DNA of 10,717 nt from Chloroflexota bacterium (GTDB taxonomy: Bacteria; Chloroflexota; Dehalococcoidia; SM23-28-2; RBG-16-64-32), in contig JADFNQ010000027.1 in the NCBI GenBank assembly GCA_022563285.1, positions 1 through 10,717 on the forward strand, in the 5' to 3' direction. Shown one piece after another: positions 1-6,649 of the stretch; positions within the stretch are counted from its first letter, which is position 1, and every line of letters starts with the position of its first letter. The notes under the pieces are model-generated. The model ran no database searches, had not been told where the DNA came from, and saw nothing but the letters and a program-made list of their open reading frames with translations. The translations under genes were made by a program, and so were the position numbers.

Positions 1-1032
1 GCTGCCCGCGCAAAGGGATAGGTACTCCAGCGACTGCTGGGTGATCAGGGATACGAGGGGAAAGCCGGCGTCCAGCTCTATCCGCGCCTGAGCGCCGACG
101 TTCACCACCCGCCGGACGACGGCGGCGAGGCGGTTCCGGGCGCTGGTGGTAGGCGTGTTGTCATCGGCCGGGCTGAGGACAACGTCCTCCGGACGGAGGC
201 AGACCAGCACTTCTCCGCTCGCCTCGGTAGCCACGGCGGCCTCGACCCGGCAGCCAGCCAACTCTACCACGGCGAGGCCCCGCTCCAGGGAACGGACGCA
301 GCCCGGCACTATCGTCTCTACCCCCAGGAAGGCGGCCACCTCCTCGTCGGCCGGGGCGGCGAACACCTGCGTGGGCGGGCCCACCTGACGGAGACGTCCA
401 CCGATCATGACCGCCACACGGTCTCCCAATCGCAGCGCCTCACTGCGGTCGTGGCTGACGAAGACCACTGTAGTGCCCGTATCGCCAAGGGCGCGGTCGA
501 AGTCATCGATGAGGGCCTGGCGAGTGGGTTCATCCAGGGAGGCGAAAGGCTCGTCCAGGAGCAGCACCTCCGGCTCCAACGCCAGCGCACGGGCCAGGCT
601 GGCCCTCTGCGCCTCGCCGCCGGACAACGTGCGGGCCGAGCGACGGGCCAGCGATTCGATGCCGAACCGCTCCAGCCAGCGCTGCACCCGCACCGCCCGT
701 TCGGCCCGCGGCACCCCCCGCAGAGCGAGGCCGGATCCTACGTTGGACTCCACCGAAGCGTCCAGCAGCAACGGCTCCTGGAACACGACGGCCATTCGGC
801 GCCGATAGGAGAGGAGGCCGCCCTCCACCGGCCGGCCATCGAACAGCACCTGCCCCGCGGAGGGGCGCTCCAGTAGAGCGAGCACGTGGATGAGGGTGCT
901 CTTGCCCGCGCCGTTGGGGCCTACGATCGCCAGCACCTCGCCAGGGAAGACGTCCAGCTCTTTCACGGCGAGGATGCTGCGCCGGGCGCGCTCCACTTGG
1001 ACATCGCGCACCCCCAGTTTGGGCTGGGTCAC
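1..1032 (-). CDS. tupC: Tungstate/molybdate ABC transporter ATP-binding protein (partial)
   Basis: Energises uptake of tungstate or molybdate by hydrolysing ATP on the cytoplasmic face of the TupB permease. 344 codons are visible without a stop; the gene runs off the left edge. Seen: Walker A GPNGAGKST (residues 38-46), Q-loop FQEP (Gln85), signature LSGGE (136-140), Walker B LLLDEP (157-162), switch His194 in SHD, and a C-terminal region from about 297 with the pattern of a TOBE/Mop oxyanion-binding domain (RLAAVVRRV... then LITQQSLEYL). The TOBE part makes it longer than a minimal ABC ATPase and like ModC/WtpC. The GTG start overlaps the tupB stop in a GTGA (1029-1032) and has GGAGG 8 bases upstream (1041-1045), so it is translationally coupled. 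The family is certain; tungstate rather than molybdate is inferred from TupA and TupB. Confidence 0.92.
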   Translation of the reverse strand, partial: MTQPKLGVRDVQVERARRSILAVKELDVFPGEVLAIVGPNGAGKSTLIHVLALLERPSAGQVLFDGRPVEGGLLSYRRRMAVVFQEPLLLDASVESNVGSGLALRGVPRAERAVRVQRWLERFGIESLARRSARTLSGGEAQRASLARALALEPEVLLLDEPFASLDEPTRQALIDDFDRALGDTGTTVVFVSHDRSEALRLGDRVAVMIGGRLRQVGPPTQVFAAPADEEVAAFLGVETIVPGCVRSLERGLAVVELAGCRVEAAVATEASGEVLVCLRPEDVVLSPADDNTPTTSARNRLAAVVRRVVNVGAQARIELDAGFPLVSLITQQSLEYLSLCAGS

Positions 1033-1727
1033 GAGGCCGGCCTCCGCTGCTGGACGAAGGTGAAGGTCACCATCACAGCGTACACCAGGGCCAGGAGGAT
1101 GAAGGCGAGGGCGATAGCGGTCTCAAAGTTCCCCTGGGAGGTCTCCAGCATAGTAGCGGTGGTGAGCGTTCGGGTTGACCCCTTGATGTTGCCTCCGACC
1201 ATGACGGAGGCGCCGACCTCCGAAATAGCGGCGCCGAACCCCGCCATCACCGCCGCCAGCAGGGGCAAGCGCGCCTCCCTGTAGAGAAGCAGGGCGGCCT
1301 GCCAGCGGGACGCGCCCAAGGCCAGTACCTGCAGCCGCAGCTTGGGGTGTATCGTCTGGAGGGCGACGACGCTCAGGGCGGTAACCACCGGCGTAGCGAT
1401 GACCGCCTGGGCGATGATGATAGCGCCCGGGGTGAACAGCAGGTTGAGCTGGCCCAGCGGGCCCGTCCGCCACAGCATGATCGCCACCACCAACCCTACC
1501 ACCACGGGCGGCAAAGCCATCCCCGAGTTGAGCAAGCTAAGGGCCAGGGTGCGCCCGGGAGGAGCGCGGAAGGCCAGGAAGGAGGCGATGCCGAGGCCGA
1601 TGACGAGGGCGATGGCGGTGGCGGCCGCGGAGACCGTGAGGGAGAGTAGCGCGATCTCGTACACCTCCGAGTTGCCGGTGAAGATGAGGCGAAACGCCTC
1701 GCGGATGCCGTCCCAAATAAGGTCCAT
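1029..1727 (-). CDS. tupB: Tungstate ABC transporter permease TupB
   Basis: Inner-membrane channel subunit of the oxyanion importer; 232 residues with about five or six hydrophobic segments (roughly 25-52, 62-85, 101-121, 150-170, 203-225). The cytoplasmic coupling loop is visible as ALGASRWQAALLLYREARLP (about 136-155), the equivalent of the EAA loop that docks onto the ATPase. The stretch EVGASVMVGGNIKGSTRTL (170-188) followed by LETSQGNFETAIAL is characteristic of TupB-type permeases and separates it from ModB. ATG start is backed by a strong AGGAGGG whose first bases belong to the tupA stop codon; the intergenic gap is 9 bases. The stop overlaps the tupC GTG start by 4 bases. Family assignment is confident; tungstate versus molybdate selectivity cannot be read from this subunit. 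Confidence 0.93.
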   Translation of the reverse strand: MDLIWDGIREAFRLIFTGNSEVYEIALLSLTVSAAATAIALVIGLGIASFLAFRAPPGRTLALSLLNSGMALPPVVVGLVVAIMLWRTGPLGQLNLLFTPGAIIIAQAVIATPVVTALSVVALQTIHPKLRLQVLALGASRWQAALLLYREARLPLLAAVMAGFGAAISEVGASVMVGGNIKGSTRTLTTATMLETSQGNFETAIALAFILLALVYAVMVTFTFVQQRRPAS

Positions 1728-1736
1728 GGTTCCCTC

Positions 1737-2600
1737 CTAACGCTCCGGCGTGGCGGCGGGGTCTCCTTCGGAAGCGATGCTGGCCACCACGAACAACGGC
1801 TCCTCGTAACGCTCGCGGCCGAACTCTGCGATGATCCGCTGCGCTATCGGCGAGGTCAGGAAATCCGCGAACGCCAGCGCTGCTGCCTCGTTCACGTTGT
1901 GCTTCTCCGGGCTCACGCGGATGATGCTATACCGGTTTGGTTCCTCGTCGAAGACGTAGGGCTCCAGCGCCAGCCGCTCCTGGAATACGGTGAAGGTGCT
2001 GCTATCAACAAGCGTGTAGGCGCCCTTGTCGGAGGCGACGAGGAGGCTCTGGCCCTGGCCGGCGCCGGACTCCTGGTACCAGGGCTGGCCCACGGGGTCG
2101 ATCCCAGCCTGCCCCCACAACGCCAGCTCACGGATGTGGGTCCCTGAGTTATCGCCGCGGCTGATGAACGTCCTCTCCACGGCCGCTATGCGCTCCAGCG
2201 CCTCCGATGCCGTAGCCACCGATCGCACCCCGGCGGGGTCGTCCGGCGGCCCAACCAGGACGAAGCGGTTCTGCATGATCTCCCGCCGGTCTATGCCATC
2301 GCCGTCCATTATGAGCTGCGCCTCGGCCTGGGGGGAGTGGGTGATTACGGCGTCCAGCTCTCCGCGGCGGGCGAGCTCGAGGATCTGCCCGGACCCGGCG
2401 ATGATCGGTGTAACGGCGGCGACATCGTACCCACTCTCCTCGCGGAAGGCCTCGGTAAGGACATCCAGGAGACCGGTGTCATGCACGCTGGTGGTGACGC
2501 CGACGATGAGATCGTTGCCGCTGCCGCAGGACGCGCCCAACAAGAGGGCAGCCGCGAGCAGAGTGGCGTAGCGTTTTATTACCACTGCGCTTGCGACCAA
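1737..2600 (-). CDS. tupA: Tungstate-binding protein TupA, extracytoplasmic
   Basis: High-affinity oxyanion-binding protein that delivers its ligand to TupB. 287 residues. N-terminus is signal-like: basic KR at 9-10, hydrophobic 11-22, then Cys25 followed by GSGND. The lipobox (LGASC) has Gly at -3 instead of the usual Leu, so lipid anchoring is likely but not textbook. Family hallmarks: VTTSVHDTGLLDVL (35-48; the TTS motif contacts the anion), HSPQAE (88-93), SRGDNSGTH (147-155), WYQESGAGQGQSL (174-186), and AYTLVDSSTF (194-203). These match TupA rather than ModA or WtpA. The start taken is TTG at 2600 with AGAGG upstream at 5-base spacing; an in-frame GTG six codons later would shorten the signal peptide but is less well placed. 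First gene of tupABC, 77 bases downstream of the efflux gene. Confidence 0.93.
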   Translation of the reverse strand: MVASAVVIKRYATLLAAALLLGASCGSGNDLIVGVTTSVHDTGLLDVLTEAFREESGYDVAAVTPIIAGSGQILELARRGELDAVITHSPQAEAQLIMDGDGIDRREIMQNRFVLVGPPDDPAGVRSVATASEALERIAAVERTFISRGDNSGTHIRELALWGQAGIDPVGQPWYQESGAGQGQSLLVASDKGAYTLVDSSTFTVFQERLALEPYVFDEEPNRYSIIRVSPEKHNVNEAAALAFADFLTSPIAQRIIAEFGRERYEEPLFVVASIASEGDPAATPER

Positions 2601-2635
2601 CCTTGCCTCTTCACCAGCGAACCCGACTGCCAGCT

Positions 2636-2665
2636 ATGATAGGCTCTGGCGCCGGAGGCGGACAA
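2636..2665 (-). promoter_or_regulatory. Candidate promoter of tupABC
   Basis: On the minus strand, TTGTCC (2660-2665) and TATCAT (2636-2641) are separated by 18 bases, matching a sigma70-type -35 (4/6) and -10 (5/6). The predicted transcript would start near 2628 and give a leader of about 28 bases with AGAGG before the TTG start of tupA. No obvious TunR/ModE-type palindrome was seen in the gap. Inference from base pattern only. Confidence 0.4.
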
Positions 2666-2670
2666 GCGCA

Positions 2671-2685
2671 GGGGCGTCTAGCCCC
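2671..2685 (-). terminator. Weak hairpin at the end of the efflux gene
   Basis: GGGGC-TAGAC-GCCCC on the minus strand forms a 5-base-pair stem (six with a G-U pair) whose loop holds the stop codon of the efflux gene. There is no T-run after it, so this is at best a weak or factor-assisted terminator, and read-through into tupA is possible. Confidence 0.2.
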
Positions 2686-4465
2686 CGTTGCGCCTGACTA
2701 TGAAGGCCAGCAAGCCCAGGACGAACGCCAGACCGGCGCCAACAGCGGCGTAGGCCAGCGGCCGTCGGCCGCCCGGGCCGGTGCTGCCGCCGGCAACGAG
2801 GCCGACAGCCTCGGAGGCGGGACTTACTGGGGGCGGCGACGGGACCGCCGCTGGGGACGGTTCGCCCTCCATATTATGGACTCGCCGTAGGGGCACCTCC
2901 TTGAGGAACACTCCCACAGCCACGGCCGCCAGCGCCACGATCGCGGCGAGCAAGAAGGCATCAGATATGGCAGTGGCCAGCGAGGTCCTGACGGCGGCGA
3001 TCGAGACCTCGAACAGCTGAGAGCCCTGCGGGCCCAACTGTTCGAAGGCGTCGCGCACCGCGCCCAGCTTCTGCGGGCTCAGGAGGAACTGGGGGTTGCG
3101 CAGCTCATCGAGGAGCGCGGGGGGCGCGGTCTCCCTGACCTGCACCGGCGTATTGGCCACCAGCTCGGCGGCCAGGGTGCTGTTGATCAGCGAACCCATG
3201 ATCGCCACGCCCATCGTTCCGCCGACGGAGCGTAGGAACTGCATCGTGGAGGTCGCGATTCCCATCACCCTGTGAGGCACCTCGTTCTGCACCGCCAGCA
3301 TGAACAGGGGTAGGGACATCCCCAGACCGATGCCCATGACCACCATGTTTCGTATGGCGATGAAGTTGGTCGCGTTGGCGTCCATCTGGGAGAGCAGGAA
3401 CATGCCCGCCGTCATGACTGCCAGCCCGACCACCCCCAGAATGCGGTAACGGCCAAAGCGAGACATGATCTGGCCGGTGATAGCACTGGAGATCGCAAAG
3501 GCGATCATCATCGGCATGGTGACCAGGCCGGAGTTGGTGGCGGAAGAGCCGATGACCCCCTGCACAAACAGGGGGATGTAGGACAGTGCGCCGAACATGG
3601 CGATTCCGGTAATGAACGTGACCACCGCGGAGACCAGAAAGATTCGGCTGCGGAAAAGTCCAATGGGCAGCAGGGGCTCCTCTGCGCGTGCCTCCGCGTA
3701 ACCGAACATGGCTAGGGCCGCCGCGGCCCAGGTGAACATGCCGATAATCTGGGGCGAGGTCCAGGCGTAGCGGCTGCCGGCCCAGGAGAAAGCGAGCAGC
3801 AGGGGCACCACGGTGGCCACTAGCAGTACGATCCCCCTGTAGTCCAGCTTAGGCCGGGTGAGGGGCCGCAACGACGGCATGCCGAAGAAGAGGACCAGCA
3901 GGGCAACTGTGCCCAGAGGCAGGTTTATGTAGAACACCCACCGCCAGTTGACGTGATCGGTCAGGGTGCCCCCGATCAACGGTCCGATTACGCTGGCCGC
4001 GGCGAAGACGCCGGCCATCAGACCGAGCCACTTGCCCCGCTGGGCGGGCGGGAACACGTCGCCGACGATGGCGAAGGCGATACCAAAGATCATGCCTGCA
4101 CCCAGACCCTGCACAGCGCGGAAGGCGATTAGCTGTTCCATGGTCTGAGACGACCCCGACAGCACCGAGCCCAGCAGGAGGATCGCCACGCCCGCAATGT
4201 AGAACGGCTTGCGCCCGAACAGGTCGGTCAGCTTTCCGACGATAGGGATGGTTGTGGTGGAGGTGAGCATGAAGGAGGTGAATACCCAAGGGAAAAGGCC
4301 CAGCCCGCCCAGGTTGGCCACGATTCGCGGCAGGGAGGTGCTCACTATCGTCTGGTCCATGGCGGCGGTGAACAGGCCAAGGAGGGTACCGGCCATCACC
4401 AACACCTTGGTGCGGGTGGTCATCTGGGAGTAGGACTTGACGCCTGCGGGAACGGACGCAGCCAC
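2678..4465 (-). CDS. DHA2-family (EmrB/QacA-type) MFS efflux permease with C-terminal tail
   Basis: Proton-driven exporter of drugs or other small amphipathic compounds in the inner membrane. 595 residues. Seen: MDQTIVSTSLPRI (36-48, motif D1 of 14-helix pumps, with the membrane Asp37), GKLTDLFGRKP (77-87, motif A), GPLIGGTLTDHVNWRWVFYINLPLG (160-184, motif C and the WRW-INLP signature of DHA2 pumps), and a large outer loop at about 430-490 before the last standard helix (497-520). The core ends at LKEVPLRR (521-528), where many relatives stop. A Pro/Ser/Gly-rich linker (533-568) and one more hydrophobic segment (569-589) ending in RRNGG follow. The start is GTG with GAAGG 7 bases upstream; Met15 is an alternative. 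It lies 2 bases after marR, so the pair is co-transcribed and probably controlled by that repressor. The substrate is unknown. Confidence 0.92.
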   Translation of the reverse strand: MAASVPAGVKSYSQMTTRTKVLVMAGTLLGLFTAAMDQTIVSTSLPRIVANLGGLGLFPWVFTSFMLTSTTTIPIVGKLTDLFGRKPFYIAGVAILLLGSVLSGSSQTMEQLIAFRAVQGLGAGMIFGIAFAIVGDVFPPAQRGKWLGLMAGVFAAASVIGPLIGGTLTDHVNWRWVFYINLPLGTVALLVLFFGMPSLRPLTRPKLDYRGIVLLVATVVPLLLAFSWAGSRYAWTSPQIIGMFTWAAAALAMFGYAEARAEEPLLPIGLFRSRIFLVSAVVTFITGIAMFGALSYIPLFVQGVIGSSATNSGLVTMPMMIAFAISSAITGQIMSRFGRYRILGVVGLAVMTAGMFLLSQMDANATNFIAIRNMVVMGIGLGMSLPLFMLAVQNEVPHRVMGIATSTMQFLRSVGGTMGVAIMGSLINSTLAAELVANTPVQVRETAPPALLDELRNPQFLLSPQKLGAVRDAFEQLGPQGSQLFEVSIAAVRTSLATAISDAFLLAAIVALAAVAVGVFLKEVPLRRVHNMEGEPSPAAVPSPPPVSPASEAVGLVAGGSTGPGGRRPLAYAAVGAGLAFVLGLLAFIVRRNGG

Positions 4466-4467
4466 GG

Positions 4468-4938
4468 TTACGCCTTCGCCCGGGACAACTCTTCCGTCTC
4501 CTGCGCCTCCAGGGCGGTGGCGAGGTCATCCAGGGCCAGGACCAGCCGCTCAAGTTGGGGAGCGGACAGACGGTCCATTACCTCGTTCATGCGGGCACGG
4601 AAGCCGCGTTCCAGCTCCTCCACAGTGCTGGAGCCGCTGGCGCTCAAGCGGTGCCTGACCAGACGCCGGTCACCGTGATCCGTCTCCCGCTGGACGAGCC
4701 CCTGGCGGACAAGGCGGTCGACTATGCGGGTAAGGGTGGACGGCGTCACGTTGAGGCGCTCGGCCAGGACACCGGCGGAAGCGCCATCCTCGACCCGGAG
4801 CACAAACAGAGTACGGAGCTGCGTCAGCGTCAGCCCCAACTCCACCCAGGCCTCAAGGCGGCCGGGATCGGAGCGCGCGATAGCGCGGCCGAACAGGTGG
4901 AACACTCGCTCGCGAAGGACTTCCCGGTCAGTGGGCAT
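4468..4938 (-). CDS. MarR-family transcriptional regulator
   Basis: Winged-helix DNA-binding protein of 156 residues, normal for MarR. The helix-turn-helix reads AGVLAERLNVTPSTLTRIVDRL (55-76), with recognition helix TPSTLTRIVDRL, and the wing follows at RETDHGDRRLVRHRLS (84-99), containing the conserved D..DRR pattern. Flanking N- and C-terminal helices would form the dimer interface. MarR proteins normally repress a neighbouring gene until a small, often phenolic or toxic, ligand binds. Here the target is most likely its own operon with the DHA2 efflux pump, whose GTG starts 2 bases after this stop, plus possibly the divergent methyltransferase gene. No Shine-Dalgarno precedes the ATG, and the -10 box sits only 9 bases upstream, suggesting an almost leaderless transcript. 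Ligand unknown. Confidence 0.93.
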   Translation of the reverse strand: MPTDREVLRERVFHLFGRAIARSDPGRLEAWVELGLTLTQLRTLFVLRVEDGASAGVLAERLNVTPSTLTRIVDRLVRQGLVQRETDHGDRRLVRHRLSASGSSTVEELERGFRARMNEVMDRLSAPQLERLVLALDDLATALEAQETEELSRAKA

Positions 4939-4941
4939 ATC

Positions 4942-4965
4942 ATTTGTATATTATGCAAATATTTG
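4942..4965. promoter_or_regulatory. Candidate MarR operator (two overlapping palindromes)
   Basis: A 19-base palindrome (4942-4960; arms ATTTGTATA and TATGCAAAT around one T) has a single mismatch. It overlaps a perfect 10-base palindrome CAAATATTTG (4956-4965). Both lie on the -10 box and spacer of the marR promoter, so a bound dimer would block RNA polymerase. Length and AT-rich symmetry are typical of MarR operators. Binding is inferred, not shown. Confidence 0.6.
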
Positions 4966-4976
4966 AATACCGTCAA
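4948..4976 (-). promoter_or_regulatory. Promoter of the marR-efflux operon
   Basis: On the minus strand TTGACG (4971-4976; 5/6 to consensus) and TAATAT (4948-4953; 4/6) are spaced by exactly 17 bases. It stands out as an AT-rich patch in very GC-rich surroundings. The -10 ends 9 bases before the marR ATG, so transcription should begin 1-3 bases before, or at, the start codon. An alternative -10, CATAAT, would give a 15-base spacer. Confidence 0.65.
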
Positions 4977-5007
4977 TAGTTCGCCGCTGACCAACAGCCC
5001 CGCCTCA

Positions 5008-5037
5008 TTGGAAGCGCCCGCGCGCGGCTGGTAGGAT
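5008..5037 (+). promoter_or_regulatory. Candidate promoter of the methyltransferase operon
   Basis: TTGGAA (5008-5013, 4/6) and TAGGAT (5032-5037, 4/6) are 18 bases apart, with six bases between the -10 and the GTG at 5044, the spacing expected when the transcript starts at the start codon. The AGGA inside the -10 could equally be a Shine-Dalgarno (7 bases from GTG), in which case the true promoter would lie further upstream in the AT-rich patch near 4940-4980. Confidence 0.35.
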
Positions 5038-5043
5038 AGTCGC

Positions 5044-6192
5044 GTGAGGACCGAGTTCGAGCCCGCCACCGAGAACGCAGCGCTGAAAGAGGCGATCGTC
5101 GCCCGCATCCAGTCGCAGGGGCCGATACCGTTCCGCGACTTCATGGAGGCCGCCCTCTACCACCATCAGCACGGCTACTACCGTTCGCGGCGGGAGAAGA
5201 TGGGCCGCCAGGGCGACTACCTGACCAGCCCTGAGGTAAGCTCGGTCTTCGGGGCGCTGCTGGCGCGGCAGTTGAGGGAGATGTGGCAGGCGCTGGGGCG
5301 TACCAGCCGCTTCGACGTAGTGGAGGCCGGCGCTGGGACGGGCCTCCTCTGCCGCGACATCCTGCGCTGGGCCCGCAGCCACGCGCCCGATTTCAGCGGC
5401 GCCCTTACCTACACCATCGTGGAGGTAAGCGGCGCGCTGGTGGAGCGCCAGCGGGACGTACTGGCGGAGGAGGGGTGTGACGTGCGCTGGACGGCGGAGC
5501 TCCCGGACCGGATCGAGGGTTGCCTGCTCAGCAACGAGCTGCTGGACTCCTTCCCCGTGCACAGGGTGTGCGTCCAAGACGGCGAGCTGGCCGAGGTGTT
5601 CGTGGACTGGGACGGTGTCCGCTTCGTGGAGGAGGTATGCCCTCCCTCAACACCTGAGATCGAGACCTACTTCGGACGGCTCGGCCTCATGCCCGGCGAG
5701 GGCTGCCGGGCGGAGGTGAACCTGGGGGCGCCGGAGTGGCTGCGCCACGCCGGCCACGCCTTACGCCGGGGCTTCCTGCTCACCTTCGATTACGGCTACG
5801 AGGCCGGGGAGCTTTACGCTCCCTGGCGCACGGACGGGACCCTGCTCTGCTTCTACCGCCACAACCCCAGCGCCGATCCCTACGCCCGCCTCGGCCGTCA
5901 GGACATCACCAGCCACGTGGACTTCACCACCCTGCGGCAGGCGGGTGAGGAGGCGGGGCTGCAGACGCTGGGTCTGGTCTCCCAGGGCGAACTCCTCACC
6001 AACCTGGGAATCGCGGAGGCGCTGGCGCCACCGGGGGAGGGCGACGTCAATCTGGAAGAGTACTACGCCCGCAGGCGGGCCGTATCAGAGCTGGTGGACC
6101 CGGCTGCCCTGGGCCGCATCCGGGTGCTGCTCCAGGCGAAGGGCGTGTCAGACCCGCACCTGACGGGCCTGAAAGGGGTGCGGAATGCCTGA
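5044..6192 (+). CDS. MidA/NDUFAF7-family SAM-dependent methyltransferase
   Basis: Class I methyltransferase of the COG1565/MidA family, 382 residues, a full-length match. In mitochondria the relative NDUFAF7 dimethylates an arginine of complex I subunit NDUFS2 during assembly; bacterial roles are poorly known. Seen: IPFRDFMEAALYHHQHGYY (28-46) and GDYLTSPEVSSVFG (57-70), the family N-terminal signature; SAM-binding motif I VEAGAGTGLL (93-102) with the acidic end of the next strand in TIVEVS (124-129); NELLDSFPVHRV (164-175); LTFDYGY (246-252); and DITSHVDFTTL (287-297) near the C-terminus. The start is GTG at 5044, which keeps the whole N-terminal signature. First gene of an operon: its stop overlaps the peroxiredoxin ATG by 8 bases. 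Family confident; protein substrate unknown. Confidence 0.9.
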   Translation: MRTEFEPATENAALKEAIVARIQSQGPIPFRDFMEAALYHHQHGYYRSRREKMGRQGDYLTSPEVSSVFGALLARQLREMWQALGRTSRFDVVEAGAGTGLLCRDILRWARSHAPDFSGALTYTIVEVSGALVERQRDVLAEEGCDVRWTAELPDRIEGCLLSNELLDSFPVHRVCVQDGELAEVFVDWDGVRFVEEVCPPSTPEIETYFGRLGLMPGEGCRAEVNLGAPEWLRHAGHALRRGFLLTFDYGYEAGELYAPWRTDGTLLCFYRHNPSADPYARLGRQDITSHVDFTTLRQAGEEAGLQTLGLVSQGELLTNLGIAEALAPPGEGDVNLEEYYARRRAVSELVDPAALGRIRVLLQAKGVSDPHLTGLKGVRNA

Positions 6193-6649
6193 GATGCCGG
6201 AAGTGGGGGACGCGGCTCCGGACTTCGAGCTGCCCAGCACGCAGGGAAAGCTCCGGCTGAGCGAGCTCACCGCCGCCGGGAAGGTGATCCTCGCGTTCTA
6301 CCGGGAAGACAACACTCCTCTCTGCTCCAGCGAGGTGACAGTGCTCAAGGAGGACTATGAGCTGGTGCGACAGCTAGGAGCGGAGGTGGTAGCGGTCAGC
6401 GCGGACAGCCTGGACTCGCACCTCGACTTCGCCGAGACGCTGGGCGGGGTGCCCTTTCCCCTGGTGAGCGACGAGAGCCTGGAGGCGACGAAGGCCTACG
6501 GGGTACTGGACGATGACAGCAAGCGATCACGGCGGGCGGTGTTTGTCATCGATAAGGGCGGGACGATCCTTCACGCAGTGCCCTGGTTCCAGCCGGGGAA
6601 CCCCAGCCAGTACGAGGACATCTTCGTGGCGCTGGGCTTTGAGGTGTGA
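6185..6649 (+). CDS. Single-cysteine peroxiredoxin (AhpC/TSA superfamily)
   Basis: Thioredoxin-fold peroxidase that reduces hydrogen peroxide or organic peroxides. 154 residues. The only cysteine is the peroxidatic Cys47 in NTPLCSSE (43-50), so it must be a 1-Cys enzyme using an outside thiol for resolution; the BCP-type second Cys five residues later is absent. The conserved peroxide-site Arg is seen in RRAVFVID (117-124 region) and the C-terminal PGNPSQYEDIF matches the AhpE/BCP group. Odd: the position of the first Pro in the usual PxxxTxxC motif is Arg40 (YREDNTPLC). The ATG at 6185 has AGGGG 6 bases upstream (6174-6178) and overlaps the methyltransferase end by 8 bases; Met4 (6194) is a weaker alternative. 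Its stop overlaps the next gene by 4 bases, so it is translationally coupled at both ends. Confidence 0.9.
   Translation: MPEMPEVGDAAPDFELPSTQGKLRLSELTAAGKVILAFYREDNTPLCSSEVTVLKEDYELVRQLGAEVVAVSADSLDSHLDFAETLGGVPFPLVSDESLEATKAYGVLDDDSKRSRRAVFVIDKGGTILHAVPWFQPGNPSQYEDIFVALGFEV

Noticed and set aside
146..876. Several plus-strand frames of 80-141 codons at the left edge.
   Set aside because: They lie opposite the tupC ATPase, which has every ABC motif in order on the minus strand; the plus-strand products are Ser/Arg/Thr-rich shadows.
3849..4553. A 234-codon minus-strand frame overlapping the efflux gene and the end of marR.
   Set aside because: Arg/Pro/His-rich shadow in another frame of the efflux gene, crossing two real gene boundaries, with no domain signature.
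4939..5043. The AT-rich patch as a phage or transposon insertion site.
   Set aside because: No flanking direct repeats, integrase, transposase or tRNA; the low GC is explained by a promoter and operator.
5005..5577. A 190-codon minus-strand frame across the start of the methyltransferase.
   Set aside because: Opposite strand of a clear methyltransferase, no recognisable motif, and it would cross the methyltransferase promoter.
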